In this document: positions 8,331 through 16,741 of the stretch, one piece after another
Layout: every line of letters begins with the position of its first letter
Numbering within the stretch: position 1 is the stretch's first letter
NCBI GenBank assembly: GCA_016711215.1
Contig: JADJTL010000001.1
Span: 1,050,001-1,114,000 of the forward strand
DNA from: Pseudomonadota bacterium
Lineage (GTDB): Bacteria > Myxococcota_A > Polyangia > GCA-2747355
Length of the DNA: 64,000 bases
Direction of reading: 5' to 3'
The notes under the pieces: generated by a model
Database searches by the model: none
What the model saw: only the letters and a program-made list of their open reading frames with translations
What the model was told of the DNA's origin: nothing
Position numbers and translations under genes: made by a program

Positions 8331-10477
8331 GAGAGCTCCTTTTCGAGCGCCAGGCTCGCCAAGAGGTCATCGAGGTAGGCGATCCAAAGCGGCAGGACCT
8401 CCTTGCGCGAGAGCCAACGGAGTCCTTCCGAGACGTAGGCGTAGCCGAGCGCGCCCAGTACGGCGCGGTCCTCCGCACTCAGAGATGGGGGGGCAAGGAG
8501 CAGGTGTTGTTGCACCTGCGCTCGGTCGAAGTGCGCACGGGCCTGCGTCAGCAGGGCTGCGAGCGTCTCAGCGTCGGGCCAGCCTCCGTTCAGGGGTAGG
8601 ATCCTGCAGGTGTTCATCAGGCCAAAGACGTTGATGCCTTCGTCTCCCGTCTCCAGCAGCAGCGCGGCCGTGGGTCCGTGAGGATCAAAGGCGACGTATA
8701 GCGAGCGGGCGCGACGGTGGCCTTGCTCGCGGCAGCGCGCGCTGAAGTCCGCGAGATCGACGGATGCGTCGTCGAAGCCGAACGCGGAGCGCTCCAGCGG
8801 GGTCAGCTGCGTTTCCGCGTAAACGAGCACCAGTGACCAGAGTTCCGGGGCAGCGTCCGTGCCGACGACGTGAGGCGTGGCGGGGCGCTGGCCGAGAGGG
8901 GGCGCCGGTGACGCGTTACCGATCGCGCGAAAGACCGAGAGTTCCGTGTAGGTCAACCGGCCCGGCGCGGCGTAGCGCCGAGCGAATTCACCGTAGACCA
9001 AATCATTCCAGCTCTTGCCGGCAGCGAAGTAGATCAGCAGATGCTCCAGCGCGCCGAGATGCTCTAACAGGTAGGTCAGGCCGGCGTAAAGCTCGACGAC
9101 GTAGCTGAACCAACTGCGATCGCCCCGCCGCCGTTCGGCTTCGACGACCCCGATTTGATGGATCATCCACGTTCCCGGGTAGAGCAGGGTCGCCATCATG
9201 CCGGCCCGGTGGGTATCAGCGCTTCGCAAGATCAGGCGGTGGTTATGCTCAGGCGACGCCTCGGACCAGGAACCGACGAATCGAGCGCGAAGGTTGCTCC
9301 GTGCCTCGGGGTCCGTCCACATCACGAGGTACCGCGAGGCGTCGAGGAGGTCCCAGGCGTCCCTCGCCCCTGTCTCGCTGGTGCCCGCCAGCCGAGGGAA
9401 GGCCGTGCGAAAGACATAGTCGTGCCAACGCCTGCTGTCCTTGGTTCCGCCGAAGTCGAGCAATTCGACGCCGCAGATTATCTGGCCCGTGGATGGATCG
9501 CCGGAGGTCCCCCGCACGATGCCCGCCGCCTCGACGGGACCGGTTGGCAGCGTGACCAGTAACTGCGGGAGGTGGTCGCCGGGCACCAGAGGGCGGCCCG
9601 AGGTGTCGAGGGAGAGCGACAAGCCCCGCGCCGCTACGCTGGCCAGTGGCCCTCGTATCGCGTTCTCCGGATAGCGATCGTGGGTCAACGCGACCTCGCC
9701 GCGATCTTGCGGACTCGGGCGCACGCGCGGCGATTGGCGAAAGCCGGTTTGAAGGACCTCGTCGGGGAAGTCGACAATCACCTGGCCGTGCCCGACGCTT
9801 TGGACGGCGCTTGAGAAGAGCGTGACGGCCATCGGGCCTGAGAGCTCGAAGGTGAAGGGGCCCTCGTCGCGAAAGGCGCGTGCTGGAGTGTCGGCCTGGT
9901 CCGGACCAAAGGGTTGAAGGGCCAGGCGACCAGGTGTGCTCTCGACGTCGAGACCGACCACTCGAAAGGACCAGGGGATGCGCTTCTGCCCGTGGAAGGC
10001 GTGGACGGGGCGGCCCTCCGCCGCGTGCCGTCGGAGCAAGAGGCTGATCAGGTGGCGCTCAGTGGAACGCAGCGCCGTCGGGGCGGAAAGCAACCGGCCG
10101 AGCTCAGCGTCGCGCCCCTGCAACTCGCGGATCATGAAGTTGGCGAGCGAGCGCTCCGCTTGCAACGTCAGTGACTCGAACCGGACCCCGAGGTGAAGGG
10201 TGCGGTCGTCCTGGCGATCGACTCGCATGATGCGCAGCGCGCTGCTGAACGAAGTACCGTCGGGGAGATGCATCACCACCGAGCTGATGTCGGCGCCACC
10301 GGCATCGGGACGGCGCCAAATGACGCTGCTCCCCGTGGTGCTGAGATCGCGCAGATCAAGCTCGACGCCGCCGGCGGTGACGAGGCGCGGTTGACGATCG
10401 GTCGCGGGACGAATGCGGTACGATCGCCGGTGGTCCGGGCCCCTGGGGCTACCTTGCGACGACGCGCCGGGTGCCAT
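8300..10477 (-). CDS. Double-PilZ protein with C-terminal domain of unknown type (possible acyltransferase)
   Basis: About 725 residues from the ATG at 10477; the frame stays open to 10780, but the extra 101 residues look like low-complexity GC-rich sequence. The first PilZ domain (about 15-115) has RRSYR and DLSTTG, matching the RxxxR and D/NxSxxG c-di-GMP contacts. A second PilZ-like domain (about 245-360) keeps RQSPR, but where D/NxSxxG is expected it reads SVAARG. The C-terminal part (about 365-725) contains RYLVMWTDPEAR, an aromatic/helical core and VYGEFARRY; I do not recognise it with certainty. FeeM-like or GNAT-like acyltransferases are found near Rv1355c genes elsewhere, so an acyltransferase is the leading guess. 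It is the first gene of the three-gene operon. Confidence 0.75.
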   Translation of the reverse strand: MAPGASSQGSPRGPDHRRSYRIRPATDRQPRLVTAGGVELDLRDLSTTGSSVIWRRPDAGGADISSVVMHLPDGTSFSSALRIMRVDRQDDRTLHLGVRFESLTLQAERSLANFMIRELQGRDAELGRLLSAPTALRSTERHLISLLLRRHAAEGRPVHAFHGQKRIPWSFRVVGLDVESTPGRLALQPFGPDQADTPARAFRDEGPFTFELSGPMAVTLFSSAVQSVGHGQVIVDFPDEVLQTGFRQSPRVRPSPQDRGEVALTHDRYPENAIRGPLASVAARGLSLSLDTSGRPLVPGDHLPQLLVTLPTGPVEAAGIVRGTSGDPSTGQIICGVELLDFGGTKDSRRWHDYVFRTAFPRLAGTSETGARDAWDLLDASRYLVMWTDPEARSNLRARFVGSWSEASPEHNHRLILRSADTHRAGMMATLLYPGTWMIHQIGVVEAERRRGDRSWFSYVVELYAGLTYLLEHLGALEHLLIYFAAGKSWNDLVYGEFARRYAAPGRLTYTELSVFRAIGNASPAPPLGQRPATPHVVGTDAAPELWSLVLVYAETQLTPLERSAFGFDDASVDLADFSARCREQGHRRARSLYVAFDPHGPTAALLLETGDEGINVFGLMNTCRILPLNGGWPDAETLAALLTQARAHFDRAQVQQHLLLAPPSLSAEDRAVLGALGYAYVSEGLRWLSRKEVLPLWIAYLDDLLASLALEKELSCLPPVTTSD

Positions 10478-11232
10478 GCCGTCGCTGGTCTCCAGGCTGC
10501 GGAAGAGCTCCTCTTGCCGCGGCTGTACCCGGGCAGTCACGTCGAGGTCGGTGCCGCCAGCCCGACCTTGTGAAGCGCGCTCGCGGTGATCCGCTGCGCC
10601 GGTGGCGAAAGGGGAACTGACTGGCTTCGCGCGTTGCACTGCTTGCTGCTCCGCTCCTGCTGCTTCGGTCGGCGCCTGGGCGTCGAATCGATCGAGCGGT
10701 CTGCGGCCTCTCGGTCGCCCTGACCTGGGCGGCGCGCCGTGCGCCGCGCGCGGACCGCTCGCGACCTCCGCCCGGCGCAAATCGCCCGCCCTGGACGCAC
10801 CCCGATCTCAGGCGGTTGAAGAAATCCCCGGTGGCTCTCCTCCCGTGGGTCGTCAATCGCCGACGACGGCGCGTCTCGCATAGGGCCTCTGACAGGCGTA
10901 CGCTAGCTCAGGGCGGCGTGGGACTCCAGTATTCGCTCTTGCCTAGACTAGCGCTGGCTGGTCGGGGCTTCTCAGCGGCCAGCGCCGCGCGCCAAGCCAT
11001 TCGACCGCCGATCTTCGACCGCCGAGCAAGAAGCACTAGGCGGAGGGGGCAGGGCGATCGCAAAGTCCGGACGGTCGACGGAAACCCCTTGGGGCGAGGA
11101 ACCTAGCGGGGACCGGCACGTCGCGATGGCTGGGTGGTTTGAGGCTCAAGCAGAGCGATCGTGATTGACCGCCGATCGCGACGGTGATCCAAGGGAGGTG
11201 CTGGGCGGAGTTGCGTCCAGCACTGGAGCCTC
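10478..11232. other. Gene-poor stretch upstream of the Rv1355c-type operon
   Basis: About 750 bases with no reading frame that looks real. It holds the optional N-terminal extension of the double-PilZ gene, the second copy of the 23-base repeat at 11028-11050, and then unassigned sequence up to the IS3 fragment. The operon promoter should lie here, but I see no convincing -35/-10 pair. Confidence 0.5.
11028..11050. repeat. 23-base exact repeat, copy 2
   Basis: Identical to 3244-3266, which is the 3' end of the histidine kinase gene. Here no kinase gene precedes it. After one extra base the two copies continue to agree for a few positions (GGGCG). It may be the leftover tail of a deleted paralogue or a trace of recombination near the insertion-sequence remnants. 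Confidence 0.65.
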
Positions 11233-11535
11233 TGCAATACCTGTCGATTCGCTACACCGAGCGCCTCGCCGAGGCCGGCATCGAGGGCTCGGTCGGCACC
11301 GTCGGCGACTCCTAAGACAATGCGCTCGCCGAGTCGGTCATCGGCCTGTACAAGACGGAGCTCATTCGCAAGCGCGGTCCTTGGCGTCACGCCGAGGCCG
11401 TTGAGTTTGCCACCCTCACCTGGGTCCACTGGTTCAACACACCGGCGGCTGCTCGAGCCTCTTGGCTGGGTCCCGCCGGTGGAGTATGAGCGTGCGTTCT
11501 ACGAGTCTCAGGCTACCCAAGGCAGGGCCGCCTGA
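11233..11535 (+). pseudogene. IS3-family transposase (OrfB) fragment, broken
   Basis: Translating in two frames gives the C-terminal part of an IS3-type integrase-like transposase: YLSIRYTERLAEAGIEGSV, then GDS-stop-DNALAE, GLYKTELI, RGPWRHAEAVEFATL and VHWFN, then after a frameshift near 11426 RRLLEPLGWVPPVEYERA. In intact relatives the text reads GDSYDNALAE, so a Tyr codon has become TAA. The N-terminal half of OrfB and all of OrfA are missing. About 40 bases after the stop, GGGGCGGTTCA at 11564-11574 resembles the right inverted repeat of such elements. This is a dead, 5'-truncated remnant. Confidence 0.85.
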
Positions 11536-11576
11536 CTCAGACAACCGAGTCTCCGGCGAACCCGGGGCGGTTCAGT

Positions 11577-11645
11577 CTGGGCCATCTCCCGAACCCGGGT
11601 CGGGGCCATCTCCCCGGTCGGGGCCATCTCCCCACATCTCCCCAC
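11577..11645. repeat. Short direct repeats containing GGGGCCATCTCCCC
   Basis: The core GGGCCATCTCCC occurs at 11578-11589, and the longer TCGGGGCCATCTCCCC occurs twice with an 18-base period (11600-11615 and 11618-11633). A further partial copy, ACATCTCCCC, follows. The array starts immediately beyond the presumed IS3 right end. Its role is unknown. Confidence 0.75.
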
Positions 11646-11710
11646 GAACGCAAGAACGTCCTCGTAGAGGCGGTTCATGGCGCCGTGAATGTCTCCAGCC
11701 GCGCCGATGA

Positions 11711-11998
11711 TCATGGCGTCCAGGCGTCGAGAAGGCGCAGTGCGAGCGCCTCGCAGGAGATGGCGATGGCGAGCTCGTCCTCGAGTCCGACGCTGGCGCG
11801 AACGGCCATCTGCGCTCCGACGCTCGCGCAAGCGCCGAAGAGAGCTTCGAGGAGAGTGCGGGCCTGCTGCGTGACATCCCCGGAAATGGGATTTGCTGCC
11901 AGCTTCGTCAGCGTGCTGGCGAGGTGCCCGGTGTCGGCAAATCGAAGCAGACGCAGGACGTCGAGGCCGTCCTTGTCTTGAATACGTTCTGGGACCAT
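11711..11998 (-). CDS. Small hypothetical protein abutting the IS4-type element
   Basis: 95 residues (starts MVPERIQDKDGLDVL, ends LALRLLDAWTP), helical in appearance. The ATG sits at the edge of the IS4-type element, six bases after the transposase stop and in the same frame as the last transposase segment. The TGA between them is in frame, so the two could once have been joined, or the ORF may be an accessory gene or the leftover 3' part of a disrupted host gene. I do not recognise a family, and it could be non-coding. Confidence 0.3.
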   Translation of the reverse strand: MVPERIQDKDGLDVLRLLRFADTGHLASTLTKLAANPISGDVTQQARTLLEALFGACASVGAQMAVRASVGLEDELAIAISCEALALRLLDAWTP

Positions 11999-13367
11999 GC
12001 GTGATCAGTTAAGCGAAGCGTGGGCAACACGGAGCCGTTTGGGCTGACCTGGGGAGATGCGCCAACCGCGCATTTGGTCGAGGACGGAGGGGCGGCGCCG
12101 CCAGTTGGGGTCGGTCTCGCCGTTGAATAGCTCGGCGAGGCGACGCCACTCGAGGTCGGCCTCGCGGCCGGAGAGCTCAAAGGCCCGGCCAATGGCAAAG
12201 GCGGCGACGGCGACCATACGCGCGAGGGCTTGTGGATGCAGCGGCGGCTTCGTCCGCTCGGCCCTGCCGCGAGGGGGAGGCGCCTCCCGGCGGCGGTGAT
12301 GGTGCGCAAGCATGCAAACGATGACCGAAGCGACCATCGCGGCGTGCACCAGGGCACGCACCGCAGGGCCTGTCTTGGCGCCGATGTCGTCCAGGCGCAA
12401 ACAGGACTTGTCGAGCTTGTTGTCGAGTTCGATCTCCCAGCGCACCCGATAGAGGTCGGCGACAGCACGTGGCGCAACGTCGGGAGCGAGGTTGGTTAGA
12501 TAGAAGCAGTACCCCTTTGGGGTCGAGACGCCCACCAGCCGTGCACCGACCACGCGCGACCCATGGCCAGAGCTCGACGTCGGCGTCGATTACCTTGCCG
12601 TCGAGCTTGAGCACCTCGCGTTGCAGCAGGAGGTCGAGGTCTGTTCCGGGCGCAAACGTGCGGCTGACGCTGCCACGCGCGACGTGCAACACCTTCGGCT
12701 TCCAATTCTCTTTCAGCCGCAGCACATACGAGACGCCGTAGCGGTCGCAGCTCGACAACAGCTTCAGCGAAGCATAGCCCAGGTCCACCAACAGCCCGAG
12801 GCCACGCCAGCTCTCGTCGAGCTTTAGATGCGGCGCGTCGTGCTCGCGTGCGGGGCTGAGGTGATACGCCACCGTGGTCCCCATCCCCACCGAATAGCGC
12901 TTGTGCACCTTCAACGCCGCATATGCCCCGGCGCCCGGATACTCGTCCATCAGCGCATCGGCGAGCCGCACCGTTGTCGCGTCGACGATGTGCCAGTCTC
13001 GCGCCGTACGGCCCAACAGCCCCGGCAGGTCCAGCGCCTGCCCCGCGACATATGCAAGCGCGCGGTCCCGCACCCCCTCCATCGCTCGCTCCAGCGCCGG
13101 CCCAAACCACCCTTAGAAGCCACCACGCACCACCCGCGGCCCCCCAGACTCGAAATACATCTTCATCGCGTCCGCTTGCCGCCCGCCCCTCCCCGTCGAC
13201 GCCGACACCACCATCGATCGCAATAACACCAGCGCGTTCAGGCGCCGCTCGCGCTGCTGCAGCCCAGCCGCCTGCACCACCGCCGTCAGCGCCTCGTCCG
13301 GCAGAATCGCCTCGAACACCTCCCGCACATCGCTGCCTTGCATGCTCATCCGCCGAGCTGATCACGC
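11999..13367. mobile_element. IS4-type insertion sequence, defective, with visible terminal inverted repeats
   Basis: GCGTGATCAG at 11999-12008 and CTGATCACGC at 13358-13367 form a perfect 10-base inverted repeat closely framing the transposase frame. Extending inward keeps about 14 of 17 positions matched. The ends lie about 6 bases past the transposase stop and 18 bases upstream of its start, giving an element of 1369 bases, a normal IS size. I see no clear target-site duplication. The core TGATCA is itself palindromic, so the assignment of the ends is probable rather than certain. Confidence 0.6.
12005..13349 (-). pseudogene. IS4-family DDE transposase, inactivated
   Basis: The reading frame starts at 13349 (MSMQGSDVREVFEAILPDE). 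It meets an in-frame TAA near 13097 (GGF-stop-GWFGPALERAM) and continues in the same frame through the first catalytic region IVDATTVRLADAL and the second, LVDLGYASLKLLSSCDRYGVSYVLRLKENW. It then shifts frame near 12550 and ends with YRVRWEIELDNKLDK. That last segment fits Y-(2)-R-(3)-E-(6)-K, the signature around the catalytic Glu of IS4 transposases. All three acidic residues (D, D, E) are therefore still encoded, but one stop and one frameshift break the gene. The 13349 to 12005 span is about the usual size for this family. Confidence 0.87.
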
Positions 13368-13526
13368 CCAGCCCTGCTCTTCAAGCCCCTCGCTCAACCG
13401 ATCGTTCTTGCACCGCTTTCCTCCTAACTGGACAGCCATGGATGAGGGGCATCGAGGAGCCGGGTGGCGACCGGGCGCGCGTGGCCAGCTCAGGGGGAAG
13501 GGGACGAGGCGATCAGGAAGGACGTT

Positions 13527-16500
13527 TCAGATCGGCGAAGGGGCCGATATTTCGACGGCGACCGTCGCCGGCAAGACCTGGGGTCCGGAGGCCGTGACCA
13601 CCATCCCACGGGGATCGACCTCGCCCAGCGGAAGGCTCACACTGCCGTCCGCCGCCGCGAAGCCGCGCGCGACCACGTTGCCCTTGGCGTCCTGCACGAC
13701 CACGGCGATCTGCGAGAGGTCGAGGGGCGGGCAGGTCAGGCAGGGGTTCGGCCCGGGAGGGTACTTCGGGGGCGGAATGGTCGCTCGTAGCGCGCCGCTG
13801 ACGATGGCGGGGCCGACGACGATCACCGGTAGGGGACCGCGCGTGCGGAACAAGACCGTCGGGTCGCCGAGCAGGTTGTAGATCGTCATCTCCTGCTCTA
13901 GATCGGCGGCGCCATAGCCAAGCGAGGTCAGATAGCCCTTGCCAGCGTTGAGCACATCGCCGAGTCGGCGCACGCTGGTGGCCGCGCCGTAGGCCAGCAG
14001 GTTGGGGAAGATGGCGTCGACGAGGCCCTTGGCCAGGTCGCTGTTGATCGACGAACCGCTCGAGCGTTGATCGCCGATCACGGCCAGGGCACCGTCCGCC
14101 TTGCGCAGGAAGGACTCCGCCCAATAGACGCTGCCCGCGTTCGAGTAGCCGGAGCCCGAGGTCTCGCTCGCCTCGTTGTCGAAGATCCCGCTCGCGCAGT
14201 TGATGCTGAGCACGAAGGGATACTCGTGGCCTGCCACGGCGACCGCGGCGAGGGTGCCGGTGCCAAAGCTCGGCGTGCCCCAGCCATCCCACCAGCCGTG
14301 GTCGCGGTGGAAGAAGAGCGCGCGCCCGTCGTTGAACGCCGCGGTCACATCGGCGGTCGTGCCCGTCCAGGGGAAGGTCGGCTTGCGCAGGTACCAGGGG
14401 ACCGCCACGCCGTCGTAGAAGGTGGTCGGATTGGTGGTCGGTGCATCCCGGTAGATGCGCTGGACGTTCCAGCCGAGGCCCGCGACGTGCGCCCGAATGA
14501 CCTCTGCCGTGCGCGCGAAGGTACGGTCTTCGAAGCCATTGACGTCGTTGTCCTGGAACTGCGCGGCGAAGCTGTAGTTGTCATAGAAGGCATTGAAGAC
14601 GCTCGGCGGGGCGTTTTCGAACGCCTTAACCTTGTCGACGATGACCTGCGCCTGGGCATTGGTGTCGACCGGGAAGCGGCCGATGCCCAGCAGCGGCACT
14701 GAGGTGCTGCCGCCACCAAACTGGCCGTAGTGCTGGTCGCCGCCGTTCTTGACGCCATCCCAGCTATTGTTGGCGCCGGGATAGTGTGTGGGAATCAGCT
14801 CGGCGTCGCCCATCAGGAGCAGGTAGCGCGGGCGAATCCACCAGTTGCTGTAGGCATTCTGCAGGTAGCTGCGGATCCCCGCTGCCGTGGCGCCGGTGGT
14901 CGTCGTCGTGACGACCACGGTGCTGAGACCGCGGGCGATCTTGTGTGCTGCGAGGTCGTTGGCCGCCGCCACTAACGCCGGCGCGGTGACGATCACGAAG
15001 CGCGCGCCGAAGAAGATCGGCCGGACCAAGATCGGACAGGTTGAGACCTCCCACAGCGCGCGGTTGAGCGCCGTCGAGGCCAGCGACGAGGGTGCGCGCT
15101 CGATCCGCTGATCGATCGCGTCCATGTCGAAGCCGGAGGCCGTGCGGACGCGCTTGAAGCAAGGGGCACCCTTGAACGTGACATCGACGAGCAGGGAGCT
15201 GTACTGGACCAGTCGTTGCTCGCTGGCCAGATACTCGGCTGCAGGAAGCTCAATCGCCACGAAGCTGCCGTCCTCGCTCTGCTGCACCGCGCGCTGCCGC
15301 ACGTCCTTGATCGAGGTGGCGCTCGCGTCGTAGGCCTGGGCGTCGAAGACGAAGCGCACGGGCTCGGCCGTCGGCGCGCCTTCACCGCCGGGATCGCGGT
15401 GCTGCGGCTGAATTGGATAGAGCCGAGCCTGGCTCGCGCTGCCCTCGCCCTCCGGCAGGACAGTGACGGTAGCTGAACCCTCGAGCGGCGCGGCGACCAT
15501 CGCCGTGTAGGTCGGCACCTCAGGCAGCGAAGGGGCGTCCTGTCGCGTGCCGAAGCCTTGGTCCTGCTCGACGATCCGCTCAAAGGTGCCTGCGTCCGTG
15601 GCGACGGTCGCCAGCTTGAGCGGCGGAAGCGTCAAGCGGAAGGTGAGGCGCTCCGGCGTCGAGGTCAGGATTTCGACGCGTCGCCGCATGATCACGGTGG
15701 CGACGAAGGTGCCCTGAGTGGCGCCGAGCCCGCTGGCGACCCAAAGCGCGTCCTTGGAGGCCGCGGCGTACACCGGGTGGCGGCACTCCAAGCGCAGGCT
15801 TGGGGTGCCAGGAGGCGCCTGGATGTCCGCGTCGATCACCCCGAGCGTCGCCGCATCCGAGCCGCTGACGACGGTGCCCAGCGGGTCGGCGCCGGCAAAG
15901 ACCTGGCAGGAGGCCCCGGCGACTGGCGTCGAGATCGGGTCGACCACCTCGGCGTGCAAGCGCCGGATCTCGACCGACTCGGCGCGCACGACGACCGAGC
16001 CCGTGAGCTCCTCGCTCCCACCGGCACGCAGGACGAGCTGGACGATGGTTACGTCACCCTGGCGGATCTCCACGCCAGAGGCGCTGCCGTACCAGTCGGC
16101 CCCTTTGAAATCCGGGTCGCAGCTACCATCGCGGAAAATTCCGAGCTCGACCTCGCGGTCCGTCCCCACCGGGAGGTTGGGCATCACCGTCTCGATCACG
16201 ACCGTGCCGGCGGGGTAGGACTGCTCGGCCCGCATCGGCGCCACTCCGGCCGCGCCGACCTGCAGGGCGACGCAGAAGGGGGCGGTGAAGCTCTCGGGGC
16301 TGCGCAGACTCAGGCTGACGCTGCCGTTGGCGTAGTCTCCGGTCTTCTTCTTACTGTCGCAGCCGCTGCCCAGGCCAACGAGGGCCAGGGCTACCAGGGC
16401 TCCCTGGGTCAGGCGGCGGGCTCTCGTCTCGCTGGTGCCTCCCAGAGCTGGACGTGCGGACCAGGGTTTCGGGGGTGAGGAGCTGCGCGCGCTGTCGCCG

Positions 16501-16577
16501 CCTGTCGGGTCGGTGTCGGGCCGGTCTCCGACCACGAAGGGGTCGCAGGGACGGGCCATGGCTTTGAATTTCGACAT
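13527..16577 (-). CDS. Gingipain-type (peptidase C25) lipoprotein
   Basis: About 1016 residues from the ATG at 16577, chosen because GGAGG lies eight bases upstream; an earlier in-frame ATG at 16598 lacks this. A lipobox, VGLGSGC, places the lipidated Cys at residue 73, after an unusually long N-terminal lead. Residues 80-520 are beta-rich, probably Ig-like modules. The C25 peptidase domain starts near FVIVTAPALVAAANDLAAHK, with YLLLMGDAELIP and GIGRFPV in the core. The catalytic pair is His760 in HRDHGWW and Cys794 in SINCASG, as in gingipains. A beta-sandwich tail follows. It is probably an outer-surface cysteine endopeptidase. There are no Por-secretion partners nearby and no C-terminal sorting domain that I recognise. 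Confidence 0.88.
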   Translation of the reverse strand: MSKFKAMARPCDPFVVGDRPDTDPTGGDSARSSSPPKPWSARPALGGTSETRARRLTQGALVALALVGLGSGCDSKKKTGDYANGSVSLSLRSPESFTAPFCVALQVGAAGVAPMRAEQSYPAGTVVIETVMPNLPVGTDREVELGIFRDGSCDPDFKGADWYGSASGVEIRQGDVTIVQLVLRAGGSEELTGSVVVRAESVEIRRLHAEVVDPISTPVAGASCQVFAGADPLGTVVSGSDAATLGVIDADIQAPPGTPSLRLECRHPVYAAASKDALWVASGLGATQGTFVATVIMRRRVEILTSTPERLTFRLTLPPLKLATVATDAGTFERIVEQDQGFGTRQDAPSLPEVPTYTAMVAAPLEGSATVTVLPEGEGSASQARLYPIQPQHRDPGGEGAPTAEPVRFVFDAQAYDASATSIKDVRQRAVQQSEDGSFVAIELPAAEYLASEQRLVQYSSLLVDVTFKGAPCFKRVRTASGFDMDAIDQRIERAPSSLASTALNRALWEVSTCPILVRPIFFGARFVIVTAPALVAAANDLAAHKIARGLSTVVVTTTTTGATAAGIRSYLQNAYSNWWIRPRYLLLMGDAELIPTHYPGANNSWDGVKNGGDQHYGQFGGGSTSVPLLGIGRFPVDTNAQAQVIVDKVKAFENAPPSVFNAFYDNYSFAAQFQDNDVNGFEDRTFARTAEVIRAHVAGLGWNVQRIYRDAPTTNPTTFYDGVAVPWYLRKPTFPWTGTTADVTAAFNDGRALFFHRDHGWWDGWGTPSFGTGTLAAVAVAGHEYPFVLSINCASGIFDNEASETSGSGYSNAGSVYWAESFLRKADGALAVIGDQRSSGSSINSDLAKGLVDAIFPNLLAYGAATSVRRLGDVLNAGKGYLTSLGYGAADLEQEMTIYNLLGDPTVLFRTRGPLPVIVVGPAIVSGALRATIPPPKYPPGPNPCLTCPPLDLSQIAVVVQDAKGNVVARGFAAADGSVSLPLGEVDPRGMVVTASGPQVLPATVAVEISAPSPI

Positions 16578-16741
16578 GACGAACCTCCACAGTTGCATTG
16601 CTTGCGTCGCGCTCGGCTAACCCGAGAGCTTTCCCGCGGTCCGCACCTCCTCGTTGTGGTTGACCGGCGAACAACAGCACACTTTTTATCCTATTTCTAG
16701 CTCGATCTGGAGCGCTTCGCCCGGGAGGGCGGATGGCTCGG

